DNA of 64,000 nucleotides, taken from NCBI GenBank assembly GCA_013003425.1, contig JABDJB010000018.1, forward strand, positions 48,540 through 112,539, written 5' to 3'. This DNA is from Gammaproteobacteria bacterium. GTDB lineage: Bacteria; Pseudomonadota; Gammaproteobacteria; Steroidobacterales; JABDKV01. This document shows, piece after piece, positions 53,041 to 62,800 of this stretch. Numbering within the stretch: position 1 is the first letter of the stretch; every line of letters starts with the position of its first letter. The notes under the pieces were generated by a model, which had not been told where the DNA came from, ran no database searches, and saw nothing but the letters and a program-made list of their open reading frames with translations. Both the position numbers and the translations under genes were made by a program.

Positions 53041-53589
53041 ATGAAGCCAGCAAGACGTGATGCCGCGAAGGAAACCGCGCTGGTGCGGCGCGCGGTCGAC
53101 GGCGACATGGCGGCATTCGAGGAACTGTACCGCGACTGCGTCGGGCGCATCTACGCTGTCTGCCTGCGCATGACTGCCGATCGCAGCGTCGCCGAGGACT
53201 GCACCCAGTCGGCGTTCGTGCGTGCATGGCAAAAACTCGACCGGTTTGAAGGACGCAGCGCCTTCAGTTCATGGCTGCATCGCATTGCCGTAAACGAAGT
53301 CCTTTCGCGCCATCGTAGTGATACGCGCCGTCGCACTCACCTGGAAGTCGTCAGCGAGCTGCCGGCAGGCACCGATATCGATCTGGTCAGCCGGGATGCC
53401 GGGGTCAACATGGATCTCGAAGCAGCAGTGCAGTCCCTGCCCAACGGTGCTCGTGAGACATTTGTGCTGTTTGCCGTTTACGGCTACAGCCACCAGGAAA
53501 TTGCCGACACTCTCGGAGTCGCAGTCGGCACCTGCAAAGCGCAGGTTCACCGCGCACGAAAACTGTTGCGCGCAAGGTTGGAAAAATGA
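53041..53589 (+). CDS. ECF-type RNA polymerase sigma factor
   Basis: Sigma70-family extracytoplasmic-function sigma factor, 182 aa. Region 2 is visible in FEELYRDCVGRIYAVCLRMT, the DCTQSAFVRAWQKLDRFEG segment and FSSWLHRIAVNEVLSRHR. Region 4 is in SLPNGARETFVLFAVYGYSHQEIADTLGVAVGTCKAQVHRARKLLRARL. ATG at 53041 is chosen; a TTG and a GTG lie just upstream in frame. It overlaps the next gene by ATGA. It is the first gene of a three-gene unit with a probable anti-sigma factor and a DUF4097 protein. Confidence 0.9.
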   Translation: MKPARRDAAKETALVRRAVDGDMAAFEELYRDCVGRIYAVCLRMTADRSVAEDCTQSAFVRAWQKLDRFEGRSAFSSWLHRIAVNEVLSRHRSDTRRRTHLEVVSELPAGTDIDLVSRDAGVNMDLEAAVQSLPNGARETFVLFAVYGYSHQEIADTLGVAVGTCKAQVHRARKLLRARLEK

Positions 53590-54128
53590 CTGACAGAAGT
53601 GATTCGTTGATCGGGCGTGCCGCCGCCCTGCCGGATGAGATCAGCCCGGAACGCGACCTGTGGCCACAAATCGCCAGTAAGCTCGGCCAGCCCGAAGTGC
53701 CGGCGGTGCAGCAGCGTCGCTGGTGGCCGCAGGCAGTCGCGGCCGGTGTGGCTTTGGTGGCGCTGTCGTCAGCTGTCACCTGGCGGTTCGCCACTCAACA
53801 AGATGTCAGCACTGCAGCTGTAGTCGCAGCAATTACCGCGCCGGCTACACAGTACGTTGCTGACGCGGAGATGTTGCAGGTGCGCCAACGCCTGACGGTT
53901 GCGCTGGATGACAGCCTGCAGCGCCTTTCACCTGACACGCGGCGCAACGTCAGCCGCAACCTGCTTGAAATCCATGAGAGCCTGGCCCGGATTCGCACCG
54001 CGCTCGAACAGGATCCTCAGAACGCCTTCCTGCACCAGTTGCTGCACTCGATCTATCGCCAGGAACTGGACCTGTTAACCGACATCAACAAACTGGCCGC
54101 CGAGCGGCCGCAAGAGATACAGATATGA
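53586..54128 (+). CDS. Probable anti-sigma factor-like membrane protein
   Basis: A 180-aa protein with one TM at about residues 45-65 (WWPQAVAAGVALVALSSAVTW). The cytoplasmic N-terminus has an ERDLWPQIASKL element seen in some anti-sigma factors, but no HxxxCxxC zinc motif. The periplasmic part is helical with coiled-coil-like character. Position is the main evidence: it overlaps the sigma gene by 4 bases (ATGA) and the next gene by 4 bases. Function as a sigma inhibitor is inferred. Confidence 0.65.
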   Translation: MTDRSDSLIGRAAALPDEISPERDLWPQIASKLGQPEVPAVQQRRWWPQAVAAGVALVALSSAVTWRFATQQDVSTAAVVAAITAPATQYVADAEMLQVRQRLTVALDDSLQRLSPDTRRNVSRNLLEIHESLARIRTALEQDPQNAFLHQLLHSIYRQELDLLTDINKLAAERPQEIQI

Positions 54129-55066
54129 AAGCTTATTTTTTCCTGCCACTTTTACTGCTCGCGACGTCAGTCGCCGGGGCCGGGGCTATCAACGAGGAAG
54201 CTGCTATGCCGGCGAACGGACGCCTGAAGGTATCCAATGTTTCCGGGAGCGTTGAAATCTATGGCTGGTCGCGCAACCGCATCGAAGTCACCGGTGACCT
54301 TGGCAACGAATCCGAACTGGTCTTTTCCGTTGACGGCAGCTCCGCAACGGTCGAAGTCGAAAGCGAGGGCAAGGGCTGGGGCGATCGTTCCCGCACCGAC
54401 CTGGTGATTCGGGTTCCGAAATCGACGCGGGTCAATGCATCAACCGTTTCCGCCAACCTACTGGTTGAGGAAATCGAAGGCGAACTCCGCTTGCAAACCG
54501 TCAGCGGCGATCTCGACGCACAATCATTCGGCCAGGAGGTCGAGGCACGCGCCGTCAGCGGTGAGGTTACTGTCACCGGGAACGGCAAGGTATCGATGTT
54601 TGCATTCAAGACGGTGAGCGGCGACATCGAAGCGACCGGGCTGGCTGGTGAAATCATCGCGGCCAGCGTCAGCGGCGATATCGAACTCGAGTCGGGCCAG
54701 ACGTCACGGCTCAAGCTGAATACGGTCTCCGGCGATATGGACTTCAGCGGCGCCATGGCGCGAAACGCAAAGGTGGACGCCGAATCGGTCAGTGGTGATG
54801 TCGATCTGCGCCTGGACAGCCTTTATGACACCGACTACTACCTGGAATCATTCAGCGGCAACATTAGCCCGGTGCTTGGCCAGAAGGCACAGAAAAAGAG
54901 CAAGTACGCACCAGGCAGCCGGCTGGAGCTGATCGAAGGCAACGGCGATAACCGCGTTCGCATCGAGACGATGAGCGGCGACATCAGCATCAGGGAAACC
55001 GGCAATCCGCGTCGCAAGCCCGAAGTACAAACCAGTAGCCGGGATGTAATGCAGCCGCGCGGCTGA
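54125..55066 (+). CDS. DUF4097-type beta-helix repeat protein (secreted)
   Basis: A 313-aa exported protein with a signal peptide (about residues 1-19, ending VAGAGA). The rest is a chain of beta-strand repeats of about 20 residues centred on T-V-S-G-D-I/L/M, such as LQTVSGDLDAQ, FKTVSGDIEATG, AASVSGDIELES, LNTVSGDMDFSG and AESVSGDVDLR, the DUF4097/adhesin-like pattern forming a right-handed beta-solenoid. ATGA overlap with the upstream gene shows it belongs to the sigma operon, perhaps as a cell-envelope target or sensor. Confidence 0.85.
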   Translation: MKAYFFLPLLLLATSVAGAGAINEEAAMPANGRLKVSNVSGSVEIYGWSRNRIEVTGDLGNESELVFSVDGSSATVEVESEGKGWGDRSRTDLVIRVPKSTRVNASTVSANLLVEEIEGELRLQTVSGDLDAQSFGQEVEARAVSGEVTVTGNGKVSMFAFKTVSGDIEATGLAGEIIAASVSGDIELESGQTSRLKLNTVSGDMDFSGAMARNAKVDAESVSGDVDLRLDSLYDTDYYLESFSGNISPVLGQKAQKKSKYAPGSRLELIEGNGDNRVRIETMSGDISIRETGNPRRKPEVQTSSRDVMQPRG

Positions 55067-55209
55067 CCAGGCGGCTTGCGCCACTGAAGCGGCGCCGGCA
55101 GGACGACGTTACCGTGGTACGTGTTTCGACTTGCGCAACCGGCCCCATGGCTTCCAGCAGCGATCCCGATCGGCAGCAACCGGCCAAAACCGGACGTTCA
55201 CAACAATCC

Positions 55210-55298
55210 GTAGGAGCGGCTTCCAGCCGCGATAACTTCCGCAATCGGCCAATAGCGGTCATTAACATGCTCCCGTAGGAGCGGCTTCCAGCCGCGAT
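55210..55298 (+). repeat. Pair of REP-like palindromes
   Basis: Two direct copies of GTAGGAGCGGCTTCCAGCCG followed by CGAT (55210-55233 and 55275-55298), 65 bases apart. They are the same family as 13251, 41701 and 52771. The surrounding 55067-55383 gap contains no gene that I can support. Confidence 0.85.
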
Positions 55299-55383
55299 TT
55301 CCGGTTTCCGCAAACGGCCACTTGCGGACCTTTTACCCGGGGCAGGGACGCCCGCTTTCCGACTGCTTTCGACTGGTGACCCG

Positions 55384-55896
55384 TTAATGAAGGTCCCGGC
55401 GCCGTGTACCGAACACAAGCCCGACCAGTGCCGAAGCAAGCAACCATACCGCTCCCGGCAACGGTACGACCCGGACGGCTGACCAATCGTCGCTCGGGAT
55501 ACCGCTCCCGTCCCAGGATCCGTCGATAATTTCGTTACCCGACGCACTCAGGATCGCGAAATAATTTGCGGTTACGATGCCGGATGCTGGCAGGACAATC
55601 TCGAAACCAGTGAGCTCCATCGTGCTATCCGCGAACAGTGACCCGGTGAAATTCTCACGCCCGAATGCGCCGTTGTCGCCAATCCAGTCGAAAAAACCTT
55701 CCAGCAGCCAGTTGTCGCCGTCCGCAGTCTGCATTTCGAAAACGAGCGTGGAACCTTCCCAGTTGATTCCAATGTCATCGGTAGCCGAGACCGCCCAGGT
55801 GCCAACGGTCAGGTCTACATCGACGGGCGCCGCGGCAGCATGACCGGAGTACAGTAAAAGTGACAACAGAGAGGAAACGATAATATTGACTCGCAT
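55384..55896 (-). CDS. Secreted protein with VPLPA-CTERM tail
   Basis: A 170-aa protein with a signal peptide (residues 1-23, ending HAAAA) and a short, probably beta-rich body that I do not recognise (VGTWAVSATDDIGINWEGSTL). The C-terminus VPLPGAVWLLASALVGLVFG plus TRRR is a VPLPA-CTERM sorting signal. The start is the ATG at 55896 (MRVNIIVSSLL), which gives a complete signal peptide; upstream in-frame codons do not. It is convergent with the sigma operon across a REP-bearing gap. Confidence 0.82.
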   Translation of the reverse strand: MRVNIIVSSLLSLLLYSGHAAAAPVDVDLTVGTWAVSATDDIGINWEGSTLVFEMQTADGDNWLLEGFFDWIGDNGAFGRENFTGSLFADSTMELTGFEIVLPASGIVTANYFAILSASGNEIIDGSWDGSGIPSDDWSAVRVVPLPGAVWLLASALVGLVFGTRRRDLH

Positions 55897-55976
55897 ATGA
55901 ACATAGACGTTGTTGTAGAGGTTTACAACCACGAAGATCGAAGTTGGAACGGAATTGATCAATAAGTGGAAAGTCA

Positions 55977-56162
55977 TTACATCGTATCTCGGGTACGACC
56001 ACGCAGGCAACAAAGACGGTCGACGCAGACTTCCAGCGCATAATCGTCCGGCTCGCAGGTCTCGAACTCGAGGCCTTCCTCCTCGATCCACTGCCCGTCA
56101 GGGCGGATTGCGATCGCAGAATCCTTGGCCGGTACCTGCTTGACCAGTGCACCGATTTTCAC
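55977..56162 (-). pseudogene. 5' remnant of an electron transfer flavoprotein beta subunit gene
   Basis: The first ~45 residues (MKIGALVKQVPAKDSAIAI..., then RPDGQWIEEEGLEFETCEPDDYALE) match the N-terminus of EtfB, a protein normally about 250 aa. After YALE (about base 56028) the similarity stops abruptly in an unrelated VCVDRLCCLRGR tail and a stop at 55977. GTG start with a G-run ribosome-binding-like site upstream survives. No rest of etfB or etfA follows; the next feature is the VPLPA-CTERM gene. I read it as a truncated remnant of a deleted or rearranged etfBA locus, not a functional gene. Confidence 0.8.
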
Positions 56163-56291
56163 TATTTATCCCCCCCTTGCGGGCGCACAGCGGTGTGGCC
56201 GAAAACGGAATAGTAGAGCCGATCACCGCGACGGGCAATTGTGGAATGCCGCAGGAATGTCCGGCAGTGAACCATGCCGGTCGAGGCTCGA

Positions 56292-56873
56292 TCAGCGTGA
56301 GCCGCGGCGGCGTGCCGCCAGCAACAACCCGCCCAAACCGATCAGCAGGACGGTTGCGGGCTCGGACATAGGCGTAAACAGCGGCTGGGTGAAGAGATTG
56401 TCGCCAAACTCGTCGAGCAGATCCTCTTCAAACAAGGTGAATGGTTGCGAACCCGGTGTGCCCATCCCCAGCCAGGTAAACTCGATCGTGAAGGCGCTCA
56501 ACAACTCGCCTGGCGCCACACCGGCAGCTAAAGCCAGACCGTCAAAGAACCCGAACTGATCGTCGTCCGGACCGGGAAACAGCAGGTCCGGCGGCGCGAC
56601 GAACAGGTCCCAGCCGGCGGGCCCGGAATAAATGGCGGGATCAACCTGCAGGCCTCCCGGCCCGGCAATCAAATCGAACGCATACAGATCGGGGTCGAAA
56701 AATATCGTGAACTGATCAATCGGCGCCGCTGTTTCGTTGCCGACCGTGTAGGTGTACTGCCAGGTGTCACCACTGAGGTTTTCCACCTCGTAGAAAATCG
56801 GATTTGCCTGCGCCAACGGTACAAGCGCAACCCCCAATGCCACCAGTGGCGCTATTTTCTTGTTTCTTATCAT
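56292..56873 (-). CDS. Secreted PEP-CTERM protein, coupled to the RHS gene
   Basis: A 193-aa exported protein: signal peptide about residues 1-23 (ending AQA), a beta-rich body (NLSGDTWQYTYTVGNETAAP, FTIFFDPDLYAFDL), and a canonical PEP-CTERM tail SEPATVLLIGLGGLLLAARR. The family of the body is not recognised, although the domain resembles others found with PEP-CTERM tails. Its ATG overlaps the TGA stop of the giant RHS gene (ATGA at 56870-56873), so the two are on one transcript and likely translated together. Confidence 0.87.
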   Translation of the reverse strand: MIRNKKIAPLVALGVALVPLAQANPIFYEVENLSGDTWQYTYTVGNETAAPIDQFTIFFDPDLYAFDLIAGPGGLQVDPAIYSGPAGWDLFVAPPDLLFPGPDDDQFGFFDGLALAAGVAPGELLSAFTIEFTWLGMGTPGSQPFTLFEEDLLDEFGDNLFTQPLFTPMSEPATVLLIGLGGLLLAARRRGSR

Positions 56874-59800
56874 GGGAAGAACTCCTGCTTGAATTCGATC
56901 TTGGCGTTGCCGTCGAGGAAACCGGCCTCTATCTTGACGAAGCCCTTAATATCGCCCTTGAATTCGAGATTACTGCTGCCACCGGTTCCAGTAGCGTTAC
57001 CACCTACCTCAGCACCAATACCCAGTGCTCCTATTGGCGCAATGCCGCATGCTCGTATTGTGTACAGCCGCAACCCAATCTCTGTAACAAAAGAGCCACG
57101 CACGGCGTTTTTCCCGTCCGTACGCTGCAGAAACTCGATCGCCCCTTTATTGGCATCGCCTGTGACAGTCTCCTTGGCGATCTCGAACTTGTAGCCGCGC
57201 GCGATGTTTTCCTTGAAATCGGAGAAGATTTCAATGCCGACAGCCCGGTCCTCTGGCAGCGGAATGGTGGTCTTGTAGAATATCGATTTGCCCTGCAGCC
57301 TGGTCTCAATGCCGGTCTGGAAGATGCCGGACAGCAACGAGAAATAGATCTGCCCCGCAGCTCCCGCAGCTTCAGCCGAGCGAATGATTCCGCCCGCCGT
57401 GCAAAAAGCACGTCTCACATTGGGAACCACAACCCGCGCCAATGTACCGATGTTGCTGAGAGCCGCCGACACATCTGCGTAACCGAACTGCCCGCTCGGG
57501 TCGATACCGTTAACCGGATCGTTCACGACATAGAGATACGGCTGCAGGGTAAATGGTGAGGCAAGCAAACCCTCGATCGGGTCCCGCGACAGGAACACAC
57601 CGGTGGCCGGATCGTAGTAACGGGCGCGCAGATAATAGAAGCCGGAATCACTGTCGAATTGCTCGCCGGTGTAGAGATGCTCGTTAAAGCTGCTGCCCGA
57701 CGATGATGCCAGCTCACCATAGGTCTCGTAGCCATAAGTGTCGGTCACACTGCCAGTTGCATTGGTTAGCAACTCGGTGTTGCCGTGTGCGTCTGTATGG
57801 TAGTAGCTGCGGCCGCCGTCGGTCCGCGAGATCAGATCCGAGCCATAGACGAACGCTGCAACGAGATTGTCACCCGCGTCACGTTCTTCGGATACCTGTG
57901 GGAACGTAGTGACGCTGCGCGCGTCGATCAGGTATTGACTGCCACCAGTAACGCCGTCGCGTTCGATGCGGTTGTCGTCAACATCGTAAGTAAATACGGT
58001 CGCAACCGAAGGGCTGTTCAGAGCGGTCAGGCGATTGCGTGCATCCCAGTCGTAGACTGTCGTCGCACCGTCAATCCGCGCAGTACGGTTGCCATTGCTG
58101 TCATAGTTAAAGAGCGTAGTTCCAGCATTGAGCAACCTGCCATCGATGTCGTAACCGTATGTCACTACACTACCGTCATCCATTGCGATGCGATTGCCAA
58201 CGGCATCGTAGCTATAGCTGATATCGCGCGGACGGCTACCGGTGCGCGTCTCGCGTGTCAGGCGATTTACGGCATCATACGTGTAGGTTTCAACCGCACC
58301 GTCTGACTCAGTAGCTGTTTCGCGTTGCCCCTTCGCTGTGCGAGTGTAGGCATACGACTCCAGCAGCGCGCCACCATCGTCTTCGTGACTTATTGCCAAG
58401 ATTCGGTTGCGGTTATCAAAAGTCGTAACTGTCGTTGCGCCATTCGGGCGGACAATCTCGACCTGGTTGCCGACCGGATCGTAGCCGTAGGTCGTCAAGC
58501 CGCCGGGTTCGGTCACCGATGAAAGCCGGTCGATGCTGTCGTACGTATAGCTCACACTCTGTGTGGGCGATGTAGCTGATGCCTGGTTGCCGTTATCGTC
58601 GTAGGTGTAAGTCAAAACTCGTCCGTCCGGACGCGCTTCGCTGATTACACGATCCATTGCGTCGTAATCACTTGTGATCGTGCCCGCCGGATCGTTCGCC
58701 GTCGCGCGCGTACCACTGAGATTGTACGTGTAGCTTGCCACTGATCCGTCGGCATAGTCAGCCTGAATCACGCGATTGCGTACATCGTAATCGAACAGCG
58801 CAATCTCGCCGTTGAAGTCGGTGCGGGACTCTACGTTACCGACAGCATCATAAGCCGTTGACTCGACCAGGCCCGATGGCAGTATCTTCGCCGTGCGCCG
58901 TCCGGCTGCATCGTATTCGAAACGAGTAGTTGCCCCCAGCGCATCAGTTTGAGTTAACCGGTTGCCATCAAGATCGTACGTATACGTCGTCACCGGAGAC
59001 GGTGCAATACCATCCGGTGATGGCTGCTCGACCCTGAGCAGGCGTCCGGCTACATCGTACGCAAACCCGGTGACACCGCCCTGCTCGTCGGTCTGGCTCG
59101 CCGGCCGCCCGATTTCATCGGGCGTCTGTAACCGCGTTACACCGTCAGCGAATGTCGTCTCGAGTAGACGGCCAGCGTCATCGTAGTCAAAGCTGGTCTG
59201 ATTGCCGTTGGCATCGCTGGTACTGAGCGACTGCCCGGTGGGGCTAAGCACCGAAGTGATCACCGGATTCACCAGCGTGCCATCGCGGGCATCAACGACC
59301 TGCGGCAAAACAGTTTGCACCTGACGGCCGGCGCTATCGTAGATGAACTCTGTACGCGCGCCCCTCGCGTCGATGCTGGCAGCCAGGCGCCCCCCAGGAC
59401 TGAATACTTCGGCGATCTGCGTGCCATCCGGGCGAATCGTCGTTACACGTCGACCAACTTCGTCATAAACGAAGGTTGTCACCCGGCCCAGGGCGTCGGT
59501 TTCGTTAATGACATTGCCTGCCGGGTCGAAGGCGACGGTTTGCTCGGCACCATCTGCATACGTGACAGTCGTCTGCTGACCGAGGATGTTGAAGCCGTAC
59601 TCCGTACGCCGGCCCAGCGCATCGATGTCCGCGGCGCGCCGGCCCAACCCATCGATTTCCGTTATTGTGACGGAACCCAGCGGATCCGTCGTCGTGGTTC
59701 GTCGATCCATTCCATCGTAGGCAAACGTCGTCGTGAACGGCGTCAGAACACCATCAACATACCGGAACGCCGCGCGGCTTGTTTCGTTGCCGTTAGCGTC

Positions 59801-62800
59801 ATAATCGATGTCGACTCGAGACACCAGGGTCCCGCCGGCATCGACGATCGACTCCGACGTAACCTGACCGAAACTGCTGTACGACCGTTGTGCCACGGTA
59901 CCAGTCGCATCCTCGGTAGCTACCAGCAATCCACCACTATCGTAGAAGAAGCGTTTCATATTGCCGAGCGGATCGGTGATGGTCAGCGGCCGCAAATCAC
60001 CATCGTAGGTGTACGTCGTCACGGCGCCATTCGCATCAGTACGCGATAACACGTTGCCGTTATCACCGTAAGTAGAGGATGTCGTGATGGCGAGCCCGGT
60101 CGGGTCGACGACGCGCTGCAGCACATTGTCGTCATCGTCATAGGTGATCTCGGTGCGGACCCCGTCAGGATCGATCTGGACGATCTCGTTGCCGCGCGCG
60201 TCGTACTCGTACAGCTGTAACGCTATCGTAGGCACACCCTCAATTGTGACCACACGTTCGCGCGACAGGAAATTACCATTGTCGTCAAAAATATAGCGGA
60301 TCGTGTTGCCGCGCTGGTCGATCTGTATCTCTTCGCGGCCAGCAATATCACGCTGGAACTCAACCCGGTTACCAGCAGCATCGACTATGGCCGTCAATCG
60401 CCCATCGTCGTCGTACTCATTGCGAACTGCACGATTACCGAGTGGGTCCATCGCCTCGATAAGATTATGCCGCAGATCATATTTGAACGTTGTGACATTG
60501 CCCTCGGCATCCGTCTGCGCGCGCAGGTCGCCGTTGCCGTCGTATTGATATTGCTGGGTATTACCACGGGGGTCGGTCAACTCACTGATACGACCCAGGT
60601 CATCGCGGGTGAATAGCACGCTCTTGCCAGCCGAATGGATTATCCCAGTGTCGAGAAACTGCAATGTGTTGCCACTCGGATCGCTCACACTTTGAACACC
60701 ATCGTCGATACTGATGACGATTTCAGTTCCATCGGCTGATGTATACCGGAACAACCTGGGGTCATAGGTGTTGTTGGTCAGATCATCGGACAGCGTAACA
60801 ACACCTGGTTGCGGCTCGATTATGCTGAGGTTGTTGTTGTCGAGGCTGACCAACTCACCACGGGTGCCGAATCTCGGCACAAAGGAAGCCCGTAATGAAG
60901 ACACCGGAAACGGCACCAACGCCGACACTTCTGGCGTTACGCGGAGGTCGAACTCTTCGACCCGGCCGGTCGGCAATGTAATGCTGACAATGTGCTCATC
61001 GGTCGGGACGAGTCCAAAGCTGAATCCTCCGCCGATCACTTCCCAACCCGTCCCCGGTATCCGGTTGGCACGAATCCGCATCGACTGCACACCGAGGCGC
61101 CAGCCAACACCAAAATCACCGGTTCGCTTGTCGCGACTGTCATAGGTGCGCGTTACAGTGATTGGAATACCGGCCATCGGTATCTGCAGGTCGGTGAATG
61201 TCAGCGTGTAATTGCCAATCTTCAGGTTCTCGTCGATCTGGACCATTGTTGTTGCAATGGTCTGGTTACCACCAGTGTCGAAGACCGCCAGGCGGATAGT
61301 GTAGAGGTCATTGATCAACAGCGTCGGGTCGAACTGCCCCAGCACACCGTTGCTGACCGGCGTAGTGCTGGTTGCGATGGTCGTGTAGTTGGTGTCGCCT
61401 GCCAGTGCGTAGGCGAGTTCGTACTTGAGGAAATTGGCGTCGCTGGCGCTACCGGTGATGTCGGTCGGCGCGGTAACCGTCGAATTGTTCTCCGGTGCAG
61501 TGATGACTGCAATCGGAGGTATTGCGTCGCCGGCGACCCGATCGATGACATCAATGAATGCCGAACCGACGATGGCACCACCTCGTGGCCCCCGAATCAG
61601 ACCGCGGAAGATCGGCGCGAATCGCGATGCCCCGACTTTACCACCGGCGCGAGCACTGCGCGACGCCGTCACGGTGAAGCTTCCAGGTGTCGCGGAACTG
61701 AAGGCCGGGCCGGCCGACCAGTTCACTACACCGGTCAGGTTCTGACTGGTACCGTCTTCAAAGATACCCGTGGCGGTGAGACTAATAGTCTCGCTGGTCA
61801 GTATCGTCGCTGCCGGTGGCGACACGATGATTTCGGTAAGAACCAGGTTGCCATCGATACCATCGCAGTCGGAATCGATACCGTCACCAGCTGCATCTGG
61901 TTGCCCCGGTGCGATTGCGTTGTTGTCATCGTCACAATCACCCTGGTTCTCGGTGAAACCGTCGTTATCATCATCGATATCTTCGGGCGCCGGGCCGAGC
62001 GAGACAATCAGGTCAACTGCACCGCCGAACTCAATCACAGCTCCGGCGATCGGGGTCTGACTGCTGACCGAACCAGCAGGAATCGTCGGGTGGGTGGCAG
62101 TCTGCACGTTACCGGTCAGCAGGTTGGCGCCGGTCAATGTCGTTTCGGCACTCGCCTGTGGCAAGCCGACTACATCGGGCACCGTTACCGGCTGACCCAC
62201 CAGCAGCGTAAATGACTGCACTGTAGCGAAACCGATGGTGTCACTGGCGATAATGCTGACCGGAAATTCCCCTTCAGCATCCGGCAACCAGTTCAATGTG
62301 CCGTTCAGCGACATAGTCATGCCGACCGGCGCGGCCGCCAGCGTAAAGCTGATCGAATCGCCCGGATCGACGTCGACTACGAACGGATCGTACTCATAGG
62401 GGAAACCAACCGTGGTCAAGGTATCGGGCTGGCTCAGGAAGACCGGTGCGTTACCTGGCGGCTGCACATCGAAGGTGACCGTGGCGACATTGGAGTCCAG
62501 TGCACCGTCGTTCGCCAGATAGGTAAAACTGTCGGTGGTGCCGGCCAGTGGATCAGGGGGCAGTTTGATCAGGTTGTAACCATTCAAACCGGGTTGCAAC
62601 CAGTGTGGTATCGGGTTGCTTGGGAAGGTCAGGTCGTCGTTGACATACGCTTCCTGAAAAATCCACTGGTTGCGATAGGCCGGTGCTGCAGGCAAGGGAT
62701 GAGAAGTTGCGCCTTCCCAGATGCGCGTGGCAAAGGCCAGTCCGTTAGTAAAAGAAGAGATAACTTCTGCTTCGCCGTCATTGTCTACATCCGCAATCGT

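Noticed and set aside
56873..57490. RHS C-terminal tail as a classical polymorphic toxin with immunity gene
   Set aside because: No nuclease, deaminase or other toxin motif is recognisable in the tail, and the only downstream gene encodes an exported PEP-CTERM protein, unlike an immunity protein.
57650..60700. YD-repeat region as a DNA-level tandem repeat
   Set aside because: The repetition is at the protein level (YDxxGN-type motifs) with diverged bases; no phased DNA repeat unit was seen.
60992..62215. Long open frame on the plus strand opposite the RHS gene (about 400 codons), and similar frames elsewhere opposite genes such as 646-1425 and 21013-22353
   Set aside because: These are mirror frames of real minus-strand genes in GC-rich DNA; they show no family motifs, and the minus-strand products are clearly identified.
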